64,000 nucleotides of DNA from Craterostigma plantagineum. Taxonomy: Eukaryota > Streptophyta > Magnoliopsida > Lamiales > Linderniaceae. Under the pieces are notes generated by a model that was not told the origin of the DNA, did no database searches, and worked only from the letters and a program-made list of their open reading frames with translations. Position 1 is the first letter of the stretch; every line of letters starts with the position of its first letter. The stretch covers positions 186,001 through 250,000 of the forward strand of contig JAPQWV010000127.1 of assembly GCA_027422505.1 (NCBI GenBank). Reading direction: 5' to 3'. The translations under genes were made by a program, and so were the position numbers. Shown here in pieces: positions 22,201 to 35,200 of the stretch.

Positions 22201-24840
22201 ATTTGAATGGACGTATGTGGAAAGTTTGTCGGTATTTGAATGGACGTAACGTTTTTCTGTAACTTGACCAGGTTGAAGAGAACAAAGTGGAGAGCATCAA
22301 AAAAGATAAATCCGCAACTGAGAAGTTGCTCCAAGAGACTGTAGAAAAACACCAAGTTGAACTTTCTAGTCAAAAGGAATACTATACCAATGCTCTGAAC
22401 CAAGCAAAGGAAGCTGAAGCATTAGCACAGGCACTTGCAAATAGCGAAGCAAGAACTGAACTTGAAGTCCGTCTTAGAGAGGCTGAGGATCGTGAGAGTA
22501 TGCTTGTTCAAACGCTTGAGGAATTAAGGCAAACACTGAGCAGAAAGGAGCAGCAGGTCATTACTAAACAGGGTTACACATTCTGCATCTAATTTAATAT
22601 ATTGAGATCGCTGTCAATCTGCTACAGGCAGTATTCAGAGAAGACATGCTCGGCAGGGACATTGAGGATCTCCAAAAGCGGTATCAAGTACGTAACTTTT
22701 GGTGTGATTCATCTTTAGGGTTTATAGATATATTCAGTCATCTGCTACATAATATCTCCAGGCAAGTGAGCGTCGTTGCGAGGAGTTAATTATCCAAGTC
22801 CCTGATTCAACGAGACCCCTTTTAAGACAGATCGAAGCTATGAAGGTTTTACTTTGATCTTGACTTACAGATGAAATTATTATGCATGTATGCCTAGCTT
22901 TAGTGTGTCTTCGCTTTGAACATTCATAGGAATCATCATCCAGACAGGCTGCAGTGTGGGCTGCTGTTGAAGAATCTTTCAACTCGCGGCTTCAGGTGTC
23001 ATGGATAATCTACAATACCTGCTTTGGAGCTTCAGTTTAACATATTACAGATTTTAAATCATTTGGTTTACTGTTTAGGAAGCAGAGGCCAAAGCTGCAG
23101 CTGCAGAGGAAAATGAGCGTTCTATAAATGAGCGTTTGACACAAACTCTATCTCGGATCAACGTTCTTGAGGCTCAGGTTTTATTTTTTCCTCCCTGGTA
23201 AAGTGTATTTTACCATCAACCCATTGATGACTTGGCATACATTTCGACTATGATGCAGATATCTTGCCTAAGAGCGGAACAGACCCAATTAGCTAGATCC
23301 CTTGAAAAAGAGAGGCAGAGAGCAGCTGAAAATAGGCAGGAATATCTTGCTCTAAAGGAGGAAGCCGATACAAAAGAAGTTCGTGTGAATCAGCTCGAAG
23401 AAGAAATTCGTGAGCTCAAGAGGAAATATAAAGAGGAGTTGCGTGAAGCAGTGATGCATCAGGAGCTTCTGCAAAAGGTAAGCGTATGTGTTATAATCTA
23501 ATACGACTTAGATTACAGTTGCATTTGTATTTCAGTGTAAGTGACTTCAGTTCTTCTACGGTTAGCAGGAGTTAGACCGTGAAAAAACTGCTCGCTTGGA
23601 ACAGGAAAGGGTAGCCAGTCTCCAGTCCCCTGCTATACCTGATCAAAACACCATCACTAGACATAATTCAGCTCCATTTGAGAATGGTTCTTTACATCAA
23701 TTTTTTTTCCCATTAGCCTAATCGATTTTTATCTACTTGTTTTATTTGACAGTACTTTTTAACAGGCTTGGCTCGTAAGCTTTCAAGTGCTGGAAGCTTG
23801 AGGAGCGTGGAAGAAAGCTATTTTCTGCAGACAACTTTGGACTCATCTGAAAATTTCTCGGAGCGTGGAAGTGTAGGGGAGGGTACTATGAGTCCGTACT
23901 ATATGAAGAGCATGACATCAAACACTTTGGAAGCAGCCCTTCGTCAAAAGGAGGGAGAACTTGCATCTTACATGTCCAGATTGGTATGAAATTGAATATT
24001 TCATTTTTTTTTTAATTTAGCAGATACAAATGATGGGAAAAAATGCTAGTAGGTTTATTTTTTGGAGATTGGAGATATTTTTCTGAACATCTCTTACAAT
24101 TTTCGTTAGGCATCAATGGAATCTATTCGCGACTCTCTTGCCGAGGAGTTGGTTAAAATGACAGCACAGGTTAGAGTTAGACTCCTTAGAATTATGTGTT
24201 GCTCTTGTTTTTCATTTTCAACGATTAGCCTAGGCTGCATATTCCATAAGCGCATTAGAATTCTCTAGCTAGTTTACTGTATGATGATTCCAAAATAAAG
24301 AGTGGTACTTGGCCTAATCTGATTTGTGCCATTTGATTCAGTGTGAAAAATTACGGGCAGAAGCTGGTGCACTTCCAGGAATACGAGCAGAATTGGAAGC
24401 TCTTAGGCGGAGACACTCAGCAGCCCTAGAGCTGATGGGGGAACGTGATGAAGAGGTATCTTTAGATATCTTTTACACTTTTTGAATGAGAGACGAGCTA
24501 TCTAATTAATAATCCGTAATTTTGAGAACCTAAGATATCCATATCAAACTACTTAGTCGTACTCGTGGTTTGGGCCTTTGTTGTTTGATATGTTTTATAC
24601 CTGTACAAATGAATGCTAGAACTAACTCTCTCATTGCTTGAAACTTCCTTAGTTGGAAGAACTCAGGGCAGATATAATAGACATGAAAGATATGTACAGA
24701 GAGCAAGTAAACTTACTCGTCAACAAGGTACGCCCGTCCGCTTCCTCTAATCATTCCTACCTATTATTACGTTTATTTAGTCGTTAAACTTTCAATTGCA
24801 GATCCAAAATATGAGCTCATCCATGGGATCCTCCTCATAG
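19209..24840 (+). CDS. GC5: Golgin candidate 5 / TMF-like Golgi coiled-coil protein, one-base frameshift in exon 2
   Basis: Nineteen coding exons: 19209-19362, 19722-20649, 20914-20985, 21167-21241, 21377-21491, 21723-21784, 21889-21936, 22272-22556, 22628-22687, 22762-22845, 22930-22995, 23079-23177, 23259-23477, 23569-23686, 23766-23983, 24110-24169, 24342-24455, 24653-24727, 24802-24840. The N-terminus MAWFSGKVSLGNFPDLAGAV is diagnostic for plant golgin candidate 5. A long acidic region and extended coiled coil follow, ending in the TMF C-terminal domain (ELMGERDEELEELRADIIDM, YREQVNLLVNK). TMF/GC5 proteins tether vesicles at the Golgi and bind Rab6 (family knowledge). The exons sum to 2891 nt, one short of a whole number of codons. 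Exon 2 hits a stop at 20198-20200, and the correct frame resumes one base out of register, so one base is missing near 20172-20182. All later exons are intact, so I keep this as a CDS. Confidence 0.93.
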
Positions 24841-25873
24841 TCCATCGATTGCTCGGTTCGAAAAAAAAAGGATGAATTATTAATTTCATCCGAATCATTC
24901 TCTTGCCATCTAAATGAGCATCTTGTTTTTTATTGCAATGTTGTATGTTACATGAGTGTGAGTGAACTATGTGATGCTGTCTATTCTGCTCTGAATAGAA
25001 GTATAGTAAAATGAGTATCATATTGGGGAGCAAGAGGTCGTTTATGAATGTTTTTCAACTTCCCTAAAAAATATGCTTATATATATAGTCCAGCTGCACT
25101 TGATAAATTTCAGAAAAAAATAGTGTTATATGTTTAATTAAATAATTCATTAACAGGAGTTGACATATCCAAGTCCCAAACAAAAGACAATGTCAAAGTC
25201 GAAACATTTGTTTCTAAATAATAAAGAGTAACGGGGGAATTGCCGTATGTATAACATTACTAATATATGGCCGACGTGTTGTGATACGTAGCACACGTGG
25301 CAGCGTTTTCCATGCGCAGCATAGTTTCTTCTTCTTGTGCTCCCTGCGTAACGACCAACCTCACTCCCCAGAGATTCATTTCGGCTAAAAATATTCAGCC
25401 ACGCCACGGCGAGCGTCCACGTGCATTGTTGAGGTAAATCTGAACTGCATTAGCTTGGGTGTGAGCATCTCATGAGTCATGTAGGCGTACATCTATTTTG
25501 CACCTGCCGATTGCAAGTATGCGACATTGCATGTTTGTTGCAGATCGCAAGGCAATACTGTGAGTGCGGATGCGGCTGAGATGCGTTAGATGATATTTTG
25601 CTTGTTTTAGGAAATTTCGTTTCTGTTCTCCGGAAGCGATAGCTTTTTTTTTTCTTAGGGAAAATTCACGATTCTTCATTTCGGCGTAGGTAAAGAAATT
25701 GATGATCGAATGATAACTACGCGTTGTTTTCTGAGCCGTCCTTTAAGATTTTGGTATAGTTGTGTAATTTCTTTAGTTATTACGAATTGTCGACATTTTA
25801 TGGATCATATGCTGAGAACTGACAAATTGATTGTGGCAGAATTGAGTTGCTGTCCGCCTCACCAGTACACAGT
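24841..25873. other. Intergenic and 5' leader of the hexose transporter gene
   Basis: The golgin 3' UTR, then the promoter of the next gene. ACACGTGGC at about 25292 and CACGTG at about 25419 are G-box/ABRE-type motifs. An untranslated intron probably lies in the leader before the ATG at 25874. I see no other gene. Confidence 0.5.
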
Positions 25874-28585
25874 ATGCGAGGGCGACATTCCGAGACGTCC
25901 CTGCACAAGCGTACTTCGTCTAAAGAGTATCTAAATGTTTTTGATAGAGAAGGAAACATAGGTAGATGGAGATTCCACATCCCGTTTAATTATTGAGCAT
26001 GTTGTTGTAGTCAGTTTACCGGTTTAGCTCGTGATATAGCCGTGGTAAAATGCTTCTCTATTGAACTGCTATATATGTGATATAAGCATATGGTTCTCCT
26101 TGAAATTTAGCTAAGAAGCTGCTACGACTGATCCAGCTACTTAAACGATTAGAATTATTTCTGATATGCCTTCGTTGTATAAATTTCAGTACGTTCTTCG
26201 TATAAAGATACCGGGAATCCTTCGTGGAAGAGACCGTTACCACATGTCCTGGTGGCAACCTTATCATCATTTTTGTTCGGTTATCATATGGGGTTCGGTC
26301 CACCTCTTTAAAAAGCTTCTTGCTTGACATAAAAGTTGCACATATTTATCAATTTGCACCTGTTAAAAATGAATGTGTTCAGGGTTGTTAACGACTCACT
26401 GGAAAGTATTTCACTTGATCTAGGCTTCAGCGGTAATACTCTAGCAGAAGGTGGGTGCTCTGATTATTTTTAATGCTTTTGATTGCCTTTGACTCAATGA
26501 CATTCCAGCTGACGAGTCCTCCACATCGAACCGTAGGTTTGGTAGTTAGTACGTGTCTAGGAGGTGCATTTATTGGTTCCGTGTTCAGTGGATGGATATC
26601 TGATGGGCTCGGTCGTAAGAGATCACTCCAGTTATGTGCCTTGCCAATGTTCTTTGGTGCTTTGATGAGGTGATCTTTCTTATGCTTTCTTTTCTGAAAC
26701 GATAACCTTTTTTTTGGTGTGTTCGATGTTCTCATCGTATGTTTCTTAACGTTAACTTTTAGTGCCTTGACAAGTAATCTGGAAGGTATGCTTCTGGGAA
26801 GATTGTTAGTTGGAACCGGAATGGGTCTTGGTCCGCCTGTTGCTACTCTTTACGTGTCAGAGGTTTGATCTCCTGGCTCCTCTGCTCGATTACGCATTTA
26901 GGTTAAGACCATTGGATTTTTTTTCCTCTTTTGTTCAGGTTTCACCAGCTTTTGTGAGGGGCACTTATGGAAGCTTCACCCAAATTGCAACGTGCCTTGG
27001 ACTTATGGTAGCTCTATTCATCGGGATCCCAGCCAAGACAACCGTTGGCTGGTGAGGATTAGTTACATGCAAATATGATAATTCGACGAAGGACGAGTTC
27101 AAGCATAAGTCACACATTCACTGGTTTTGCAGGTGGAGAGTTTGCTTTTGGGTAGCTGCTATGCCTGCTGCATTACTAGCTTTCTTCATGGAGTTCTCTG
27201 CTGAGTCTCCTCAGTGGCTTTACAAGGTGTTGCAATCACTCTGCTTCATCACTCATTTCACCCCGTCATTTATTTTGTATGTGTTGACATCATTGAACTT
27301 CTTTCGATTTGACTGACCAGAGAGGGAAAACTTCTGAAACGGAAAGGGTGCTCGAGAAGCTTTTCGGAACACCACACGTCAAGCCAACCATGGCAGAATA
27401 TTCGAAATCTGATAAGGGGGACGACATGGGTGCCGTTAAGTTTACAGAATTGCTCTGCGGGCGTCATTTTAGAAGTAGATATCCGTACTTTGGGCTTCAG
27501 AATATCCATTATCGTCATTATTAGTCGCGTCCCGGCTGGCGTATAGCTGATTTTTGTTGTTCTTAATCTGTTGCTGGATATTTTGGCAGTGGTCTTCACT
27601 GGGACTGGCCTATTTGCTTTCCAGCAGTTATCGGGCATCAATGCTGTTTTCTATTTCTCTTCAGCCGTGTTCAAGGGAGCTGGCGTACCTTCAGACATTG
27701 GAAACATATGTGTGGGATTAGTCAACATATCAGGTATTACTGAAATGCCTACGTTTTTAGCATCGACCGCGATACTTCTTCCCACTCACTCTGCCTATTT
27801 GCCCTCAAACTTTTTTCCAGGATCAATCATAGCTACGATCCTAATGGATAGACTTGGAAGAAAACTGCTACTTTCTTGGAGTTTCTTCAGCATGGCAAGT
27901 CCATGGCTGCATTATGGCCGTTTTTTTATCGATCACTTATCCAAAAATTCACAGTTTCGATAAAGCTTTCTTTTTTACTCGGATATACACATCCAGGCAA
28001 TGGCAATGGGTATGCAAGTGATAGCTGCTACTGAATATATCACGGGTTCTGGAAAATTGTATCTATCTGTCGGTGGCACGCTACTGTGAGTAAACATGCT
28101 ATGCCTCTTGTGAAACTTATAACTCGCAGTTTCTTGACATATCCATTTAAGGTACAACATCTCCCTCTCCTTTTATTACAGCGTAGTCTTAACATTTTCG
28201 TTGGGCGCTGGGCCAGTTCCTGGTCTTCTTGTGTCCGAAATATTCCCAAGCCGTATTCGAGCCAAGGCAATGGCTCTCTGCTTGTCCGTGCATTGGGTAT
28301 TATAATACTCTCTACTTTGCTTGCTATATTTTGAAGAACTTGAAAATGGCATCATCAATTCAAATGAGCGTTTGATCTCTGTTTGTTGTTAATTGCAATA
28401 ATTAGGTGATCAACTTCTTCGTGGGACTGTTATTTCTTCGCCTGCTCGAATTGTTAGGTCCAAAGGTTGTATACGCAATGTTCGGGTCATTCTGCTTGAT
28501 GGCCGTGGCCTTCGTTCAGAAGAACGTCGTCGAAACCAAAGGAAAATCTTTGCAGGAGATAGAAATGGCATTTCTTCCCAGCTGA
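25874..28585 (+). CDS. SGB1-like MFS hexose transporter
   Basis: Thirteen exons: 25874-25961, 26190-26292, 26383-26450, 26537-26669, 26763-26862, 26939-27051, 27133-27226, 27321-27474, 27590-27733, 27821-27894, 27997-28085, 28182-28296, 28406-28585. They give about 484 residues in continuous phase. Sugar-porter signatures are SSFLFGYHMGVVND, DGLGRKRSLQL, VRGTYGSFTQIATCLGLM, QQLSGINAVFYFSS, DRLGRKLLL, GPVPGLLVSEIFPSRIRAKA and VETKGKSLQEIE, with about twelve hydrophobic segments. The N-terminus (MRGRHSETSLHKRTSSK) is short and unlike a transit peptide. The closest family member I know is Arabidopsis SGB1 (annotated as plastidic glucose transporter 2 but reported in the Golgi). The start matches related N-termini. 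The intron after exon 10 appears to use a GC donor. It lies directly after golgin candidate 5, same strand. Confidence 0.92.
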
Positions 28586-29958
28586 TCGAATATATGTATC
28601 CCATGTTTTAACCATTCAATAAGACGACGAAGAAGAAAGAAATCAAGGTCGTCGTTTGTTTCATTTTTTTTTTCCCAATTACTGCATTTTATTCATTTGT
28701 TATCGGACAATATAACATTCTCACACAACGTTAATGTATCAAATTAATTTCAATCCCAGAGTGAATTTGAATACCGATGTCAATTTGAGACGACTTCGAC
28801 TTTTATGTGTGGCCTATATGGTAATGTCGCTAGCAAGTTGTGCAAGTGCATTGAAATATATTTTCAAATCCCACTTCAAGAAGATATAAATATTATATTT
28901 GAAGATGGCGATTTTTTAATTCAAGAAGGGATGGAATGGACAAATAGACAACTAACTAACCATGTACTGACAATTAATAACGAGAGGTTAAAGCCCTTTT
29001 CAAAAGCAATATGAGGACAAGATATTTCTTGTTTAATTGGGATCGACCATTTGATGACTTTGTTGACCTTTCATACCCCACTATTTCTCACCTACTCCCA
29101 CCCTCAGATGAGCTTTGGAGAATTTTTTTTGAAAAAAAAAATAAAAACTTTCTTTTGCGAGTGGAAAACAAGTGGACTATACCAATAAAGTAGATTAATA
29201 AAGCAAAGAAAATAACCCCCGAAAAAAATAAAAACAAAAGCATCACTAATAATAAAAGGGTCCCTCTAATTTAAATTTGTGTACGATCATTCGGATGAGG
29301 ACGTACTATATTATATATGTCGACCCATAAAATTACAAAATATGTAGGTAGCTATCAGTTGATGAGACAATCGCATCTTTGTTTGTGCGCTTTAAACATG
29401 AAATATATAATTATAAGATAACGAAAGGGGATCCTACCACTAATGGAAATTTCTTTATTATTTATCTGTTTTATCTGTCCATTTGTAGTTGGTTAGGGTA
29501 GAAGACTTCATAAATAATATATATTCCTCTGGCGTTAATTAATCAATATACATTCGATTAGTGACAGGTCATTCTCATCTATGCATTTTCATTCATTAAT
29601 TTAAATTATTGAATATAGTGATGTAATTAGGTTATATTCACTTGAATGTATTAAAAAAAGGGTACCACGACTCTTACACCACCATACATCCAAAGGATAT
29701 GTATGCTTTTGTAAGTTCTTTAATAGATATCATTGCATAAACCCTGATACAAACCAATAAGATTATGTTTAATAATGTAAGACAAAATGCACATAGTTTA
29801 GAAAGTTGTGACGCTGTCTATGAATTTGCTGCATCAGAATCAGTCACAACCCTTCAAATTTGTTCTGGAAAATGACTGCTTCAGATGTTGCATAAGCATA
29901 TATATACAAATTAATCCACATAATATATATAAATATATATTAATATACTTATTTAAGA
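28586..29958. other. Intergenic, AT-rich
   Basis: The 3' flanks of the transporter (+) and bHLH gene (-), which converge here. Short frames at 28805-29193 have no recognisable product. I see no repeat with clear ends. Confidence 0.5.
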
Positions 29959-31984
29959 TCAAAAGCCACCACGGAGGGGCGGCTGAGCCCAGTAATCTGC
30001 CCCGTTATCGCTCGACGCCACGTTTTGGGTGCACGAAATTGGAACTAAGCAAAGCCCTCGACTTCTTAGGTCCTTCGCTGCTACGCCATTTTCGTGCGAA
30101 TTTTCCGCCTGCTTGATTATTAAAAAAAATATTTAAAAACATGTACTAAAGAATAATCCTATAGCATAGTTATATTCTCATATCATTCGATCTGATCTTG
30201 TAAGAATCTTTAGTTGTGTTTAATTAGCGTTTTTTCATAAAGCTGAAATTATGCCATGCCCGTAAAAAAATAGGAAAGCTGCTTTTGTCCTAATTAAATA
30301 TGCGTCATTAGCACATACTTTATAGAAATCGAAACCCTATCTCTAATAGTAATGGCTGATAGAGATCCAATAAAGCAAATGCTATATATAAACATACTCT
30401 TATTACCTGGCTATGTGCTTCGTGAAACATGCTACTCCTTTCTTGAACCTATAAATACGCTCTTGGTTAATATAGGTACATATAGTTATAAGATGCATAT
30501 GATGTAATACATTATAAATGTAATAGTGCATGGGAAAAATGCAAGGGCATATCTATATATATATTAAGATATGAGCGAGTATGTGATATTTATGTAGATA
30601 TGTATTATGTTTTTTTACAGAATGTTGGTGGCGATGAATTGTGCGTCCTGCAGATCCATTACGCATGTAAGGAGAACTTAGTGCCTGCTGCATTGAATTA
30701 CTAAATTAATAAAAATTCTTATAACATATGATTCATTCAATCATCTTCACAAACAAAGAAATTATATAGTTACATATTATTACCTCAATTTGACCTTGAA
30801 GGAATCCAATGTGGCCAATGGCTTCTGACAATACAGAGGCCGTATCAGTCTGCAAAAAGAGAAAATTATTATTCCATATAACACACCTGAATGATAATAC
30901 CTAAGTTTCCATTTTCTTTTTGTGTTGTTTATTATTTTCACGAGAACAAGTACCTCGATAAAATGAATTTTATCAGCGGCTCAAATCAACGTTTAAGTAG
31001 CGAATTAATAAAGCAGAAGGAATTCTTACAACTGTTTTACCTTTCCAAATGGTGAAACTAACTGGTGAAGAGCAGTTATTCTATCCCCCAATTTTTCCTT
31101 TCTCACCTGCGTAGTGAATGAAAAAAAATGTTTAACTAAATAAGACATACGACGAAAATCGATATACATGTGAGCGTGCGCGCGTGTATGAACCTCTCAA
31201 AAGGATGCAGAAAATAATATGTGCTCATTTATATAGGATACGATAAAATGATTAGATTATTCATCACTGACCTTCATAGCTGGCTGATGTGTTGAAGACT
31301 GTTGAACCCTAGCCTTCTTATTCGAAACACCACCATTATTATCAGTCGTGTCTTTGCACTTTTTAAAAGGACGACGAACACGCACATATATAGAGTTAGT
31401 TCTACTAAGTGCTTAAACATGTAATGATTAGTAACCTTACACACACATAGAAATACCTCGGCAGATGAGCGATCTTGATTATTATTATTATTACTTGATC
31501 TCCTTCCATGATTATTACAAGGTATTAGCTGCTTGTTGTTGTTTTGAACGCCAGGAGAGAAGCTCATCAATACGCTGCTACTGTTATTGCTCAAGCTAGT
31601 GATGCAAGAAGTCGATGGAGATGAAACTAATAATGGAGGCCAGCAATAGGCAGCAGCAGAAGAAGAAGATGAAGATGACGACGACGATGATCTGTTGTTG
31701 TAATGATCTTCTGCTGCATGGTTGTGGCTGTAATGAAGTAGGTTATTAATTATACTACCTTCTTGCTTCACACGACCATCATGATGGTCCCAGGCGCAAG
31801 GATTATTATTACTGTTAATCATCTTCTTATTATCAAGCTGGTGAAAAAGGCTCGATGATGATTCCATCAACCTTTCTTCTTCTCCTTCGTCTCCTACTCC
31901 TCCTCCACCTGATCCACCGTGACCACCGCCTCTGAATATGTTTCCAACATCGAATCAATATTAATTGTAGAGAAACCAAAGTGA

Positions 31985-32024
<40 letters not shown>

Positions 32025-32207
32025 CAGAAGAAGCTGGCTCCAAGACCTAACTGGGAAATCTTGGTTAGGATTATGATGATGATGATGATGATGATCGATG
32101 GGAGAAGGGTTTGATGAGGCGCCGATATTCACAAACTGTGAAGAAGAAGAAAGCTGATGAGGAAACATGCTATTGATGCTCCACCAATTAGGGTTTCCAG
32201 ACATCAT
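29959..32207 (-). CDS. bHLH transcription factor (bHLH112/113/123-like clade)
   Basis: Seven exons on the minus strand: 32207-32026, 31931-31457, 31358-31272, 31106-31041, 30849-30784, 30684-30619 (or from 30687) and 30108-29959 (or from 30111). They give about 363 residues. The N-terminus [13 protein letters not shown] precedes His-, Ser- and Asn-rich tracts. The conserved core is [36 protein letters not shown] and [20 protein letters not shown], followed by IEALSSPYM. The C-terminus is [16 protein letters not shown] and NGADYW. The basic region lacks the usual E-box-binding His-Glu-Arg pattern, as in this clade. Related Arabidopsis genes act in stress and root development (family knowledge). 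The exon 2/3 acceptor is purine-rich (AAAAAG|TGC), and the two last acceptors are NAGNAG pairs. An upstream in-frame extension is untranslated leader; the start was chosen at MMSGNPNWW. Confidence 0.88.
31990..32021. repeat. (AG)n microsatellite in bHLH intron 1
   Basis: About 15 AG units lie within 20 bp of the intron 1 donor of the bHLH gene (donor at 32025-32024 on the minus strand). Read in the gene's sense this is a CT-rich tract just inside the intron. Confidence 0.95.
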
Positions 32208-35200
32208 CTGTGTGTTTATGGCTAAAAATCGAAGGCTTAAACTGTGTTGATAGAAATATATGATGACCCTTGAAATATAACACACACACGCAGAGAGAGA
32301 GAGAGAGATCAACTTTTCTTTGCCTTTATCTTTAAATTGATTTTTTCTTTCTTTGAGCATGAAAACAAGCAAGGCATAGCCGAGCCCTACGAAGGGTTTG
32401 TATAAGGGTTATAGTTGTTGAGTTTTTTGCTTTATTAAAGAGAAGTAAAGAAGAATTGTAGAAAACTACATATATGATGTGTCTATGTAGAGAGTATTTT
32501 ATGCATGTGGGCTAAGTCAGAAGCCTTTATATTTTGGTTTTTTTCTCCCATCTTTAGATTAAACAATAAAAAGGTTAATTTATTTCAAATTGTTCCTTTT
32601 ATTCTTGCCTTTAGTTAGCTTTATTGTAAAGTGTGGGACAGTGGGAAAAAAAAAAAAAAAGCTGTGATGGTGTGTGTTTCCAGGCTGAAACTTAATTATC
32701 GATATATATCCTTTTGGAGCTCATAAATTCCTTGAATTCGGGTGGTGATTAATTATTTAATCAAAGATCAATTAATCAAGAACCAACATAACCATCTTAA
32801 TAACTTCAAACGCGTTCCCTTAATGAAAAAATAAAGTATTCTGGGAATGCTTTAAGCACGACATTTGATGTTAGAAAAAGACAAACTCTCTAACTTATGA
32901 AAAATCATTACACTAATCCCTAAATCAAAAAATGGAGCGTGGGGGTCTTTTACATAATAATAATAATACTCGATGATACTCCACAAATCACAATAACGAT
33001 GATTACTTACTAATGATGTAACTCTGAGGTCATCGTAGGGGAAGTTCAACGTTTCGTATCATAGTATAACCGTCTTTAAAGGATTCTCTTACAATCAAAG
33101 CATATGAAAGTATTATTACATTGTGAATGCTTTAGAAACTTACCAAAAAAAAAAAAAATAACCGAAATAATACTCTTCTGGGCTGAGCCATGTCCTGCCC
33201 AATCACTATATTGAAGGTTTCTTGAGCTTTGGGCCTATGTCACATAAAGCATTGATTTCAATATCATGCGTCAAAACAAATACTTGCTACTTAAAAAACT
33301 TTCAAGTGATAATTATAAATAATGCCAATTTTCAGTATACAAATTTGGCTTTTCCTCCATTATGCAAAGTGCAAACACAGCAAGCTATCATTATAAAATT
33401 CGCCATCATCAAATCATGTAATCCCACGGCCTCTTCTTTTGTTTTTACATGCGTTTTGTAGAAAAAAGAAAATTAAAAATAACAAAAGGAAGAAATGTTA
33501 CTTTCTTAAGCTTTAATCATAGCCGTTGACCATGGTCAACCAACAACTAGCTAGCTAAGACTCTCCATTGATCTTTTCATCTCCGCCGTTGGATTAGAAT
33601 CGCACGCTTGTGTTCCATATTCTTCACCAACAGCAGATTAAATGATGAAAAGTAACAGTCTGTGTTTTTGTGTGTGTGTGTGTGTGTGAATGCAAAACTT
33701 AGAAATGTAAGGAAGAAGAGACAGGGAAAAGTACAACAGTGTTTTTGTCTCGATCTTAATTATGTGTTGGGACTATTTCGTACTTCTGCTTTTGTGATTA
33801 TAATATTTATTTAAAAAAACTCAATATTTACCATGTCAGAAATTTGAAATTTTATATTTAATTCAGTCATGCCGTACCTTCCTGTGTGTGTATGGCGTAC
33901 CATAACATGTTGACATAGGGTACCTCAAATGTCTTCGTACGGCGTACCTATGTTTTAAATAGGGCGTACCTAAATGTGCTAATACGGCGTATCATTTTCT
34001 ATTATATAGGGTACCTAAGTGTTGATATAGGGTATCTGAAGCCGAATGTGTATGGCGTACCTATCTGCAAAAAAATTATTCTGTTAGGTACCTGCTTATA
34101 AAAAAACTTGACCGGGTACTAAATTACAATTATTTTTTTACAGAGTGGATATTTATGTGTAAAGACCGGTTTATTTGGGGTTTATTCTTTAGGTTTTCAT
34201 ACGTGGCAATTTGTATTTGATGTCTTTGCCATTGAGAACTCAAAATAAAAACATCTATACATACGTTTTTTACTTGATCACGTTACAAGATTATCAATAA
34301 GATTATAATTTCTTCCCTGAAGTTTGTTTTGATTTATTTTTGGGTGATTGTAAAATTTATCACAGAACCATCATTATCATATGCAGAGGATGTTTGTCTC
34401 TGCCTGTTCGAGAATCTCACGAAATCTTATTAACAGCTAGCTTTTCATACATATATACTGCCGATTTTAGTTTCCGTATAAATTAATTAATTTTATTATT
34501 ATTCTCTTACTAACATAATATCATATTTCAGTTCCTCTTAAGGTGCGGTTTGGGATATATGTTTTATGTTACCTTAAACAACATATAGGGCCCAATTACA
34601 TTCTAAATACTAATATGTTAAAAATAATTATATTTATGTTACTTTAATTTGATATTTATAACATTTAATAATTAGTAAATAGAAAATATTATATAAATAT
34701 ATAAAGTGAAAACTCATGTGCTGGGTATAAGTACAATTTATTAAATTAATTAAATTACAAAATTAAGTAAATTACAAATAAAGAGACTAAATTGAAAATA
34801 AAATGACAGACCAAATGTAACTCTTTTATATACTCGAAGAATTATTAATATAATAAATTTTGAGAGGGGGAGATTCTATCTATTAGTAAAAATGTTTTGT
34901 AGATGGGCAAGTTTGACCCTATTAAATTTCCCAACGAGCTTGTGCGAAAGAGATAAGATCAGTTTCTAAATGATTAAAAAAGATGTTTGTGTGTGTGTGG
35001 TGTCACTAACGAATTGGACTTAAATGTCTTTGTAGGTCTAATAAAGGTGGGATTAGACAAGCTTTGTCTCCTCAAGGGGCCCAATCTTGCAATAATGGTT
35101 CGATAGAAATAATAAATTATATAGTTTTCATTATATTTTTTCTTCTAATGTAGTCATATCGAGCGTCGGGAATAATTCTTCTGTGTTCTGTTCTGTCCCA

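Noticed and set aside
28805..29193. Two short plus-strand frames after the transporter
   Set aside because: No recognisable domain, strong AT bias and no splice or promoter context.
29808..30116. 102-codon plus-strand frame in a GC-rich block
   Set aside because: Antisense to the last bHLH exon, which carries the clade's conserved C-terminus.
33864..34095. CRISPR-like repeat array
   Set aside because: Plant nuclear DNA, the units are degenerate, repeats and spacers are not separable, and no cas genes occur.
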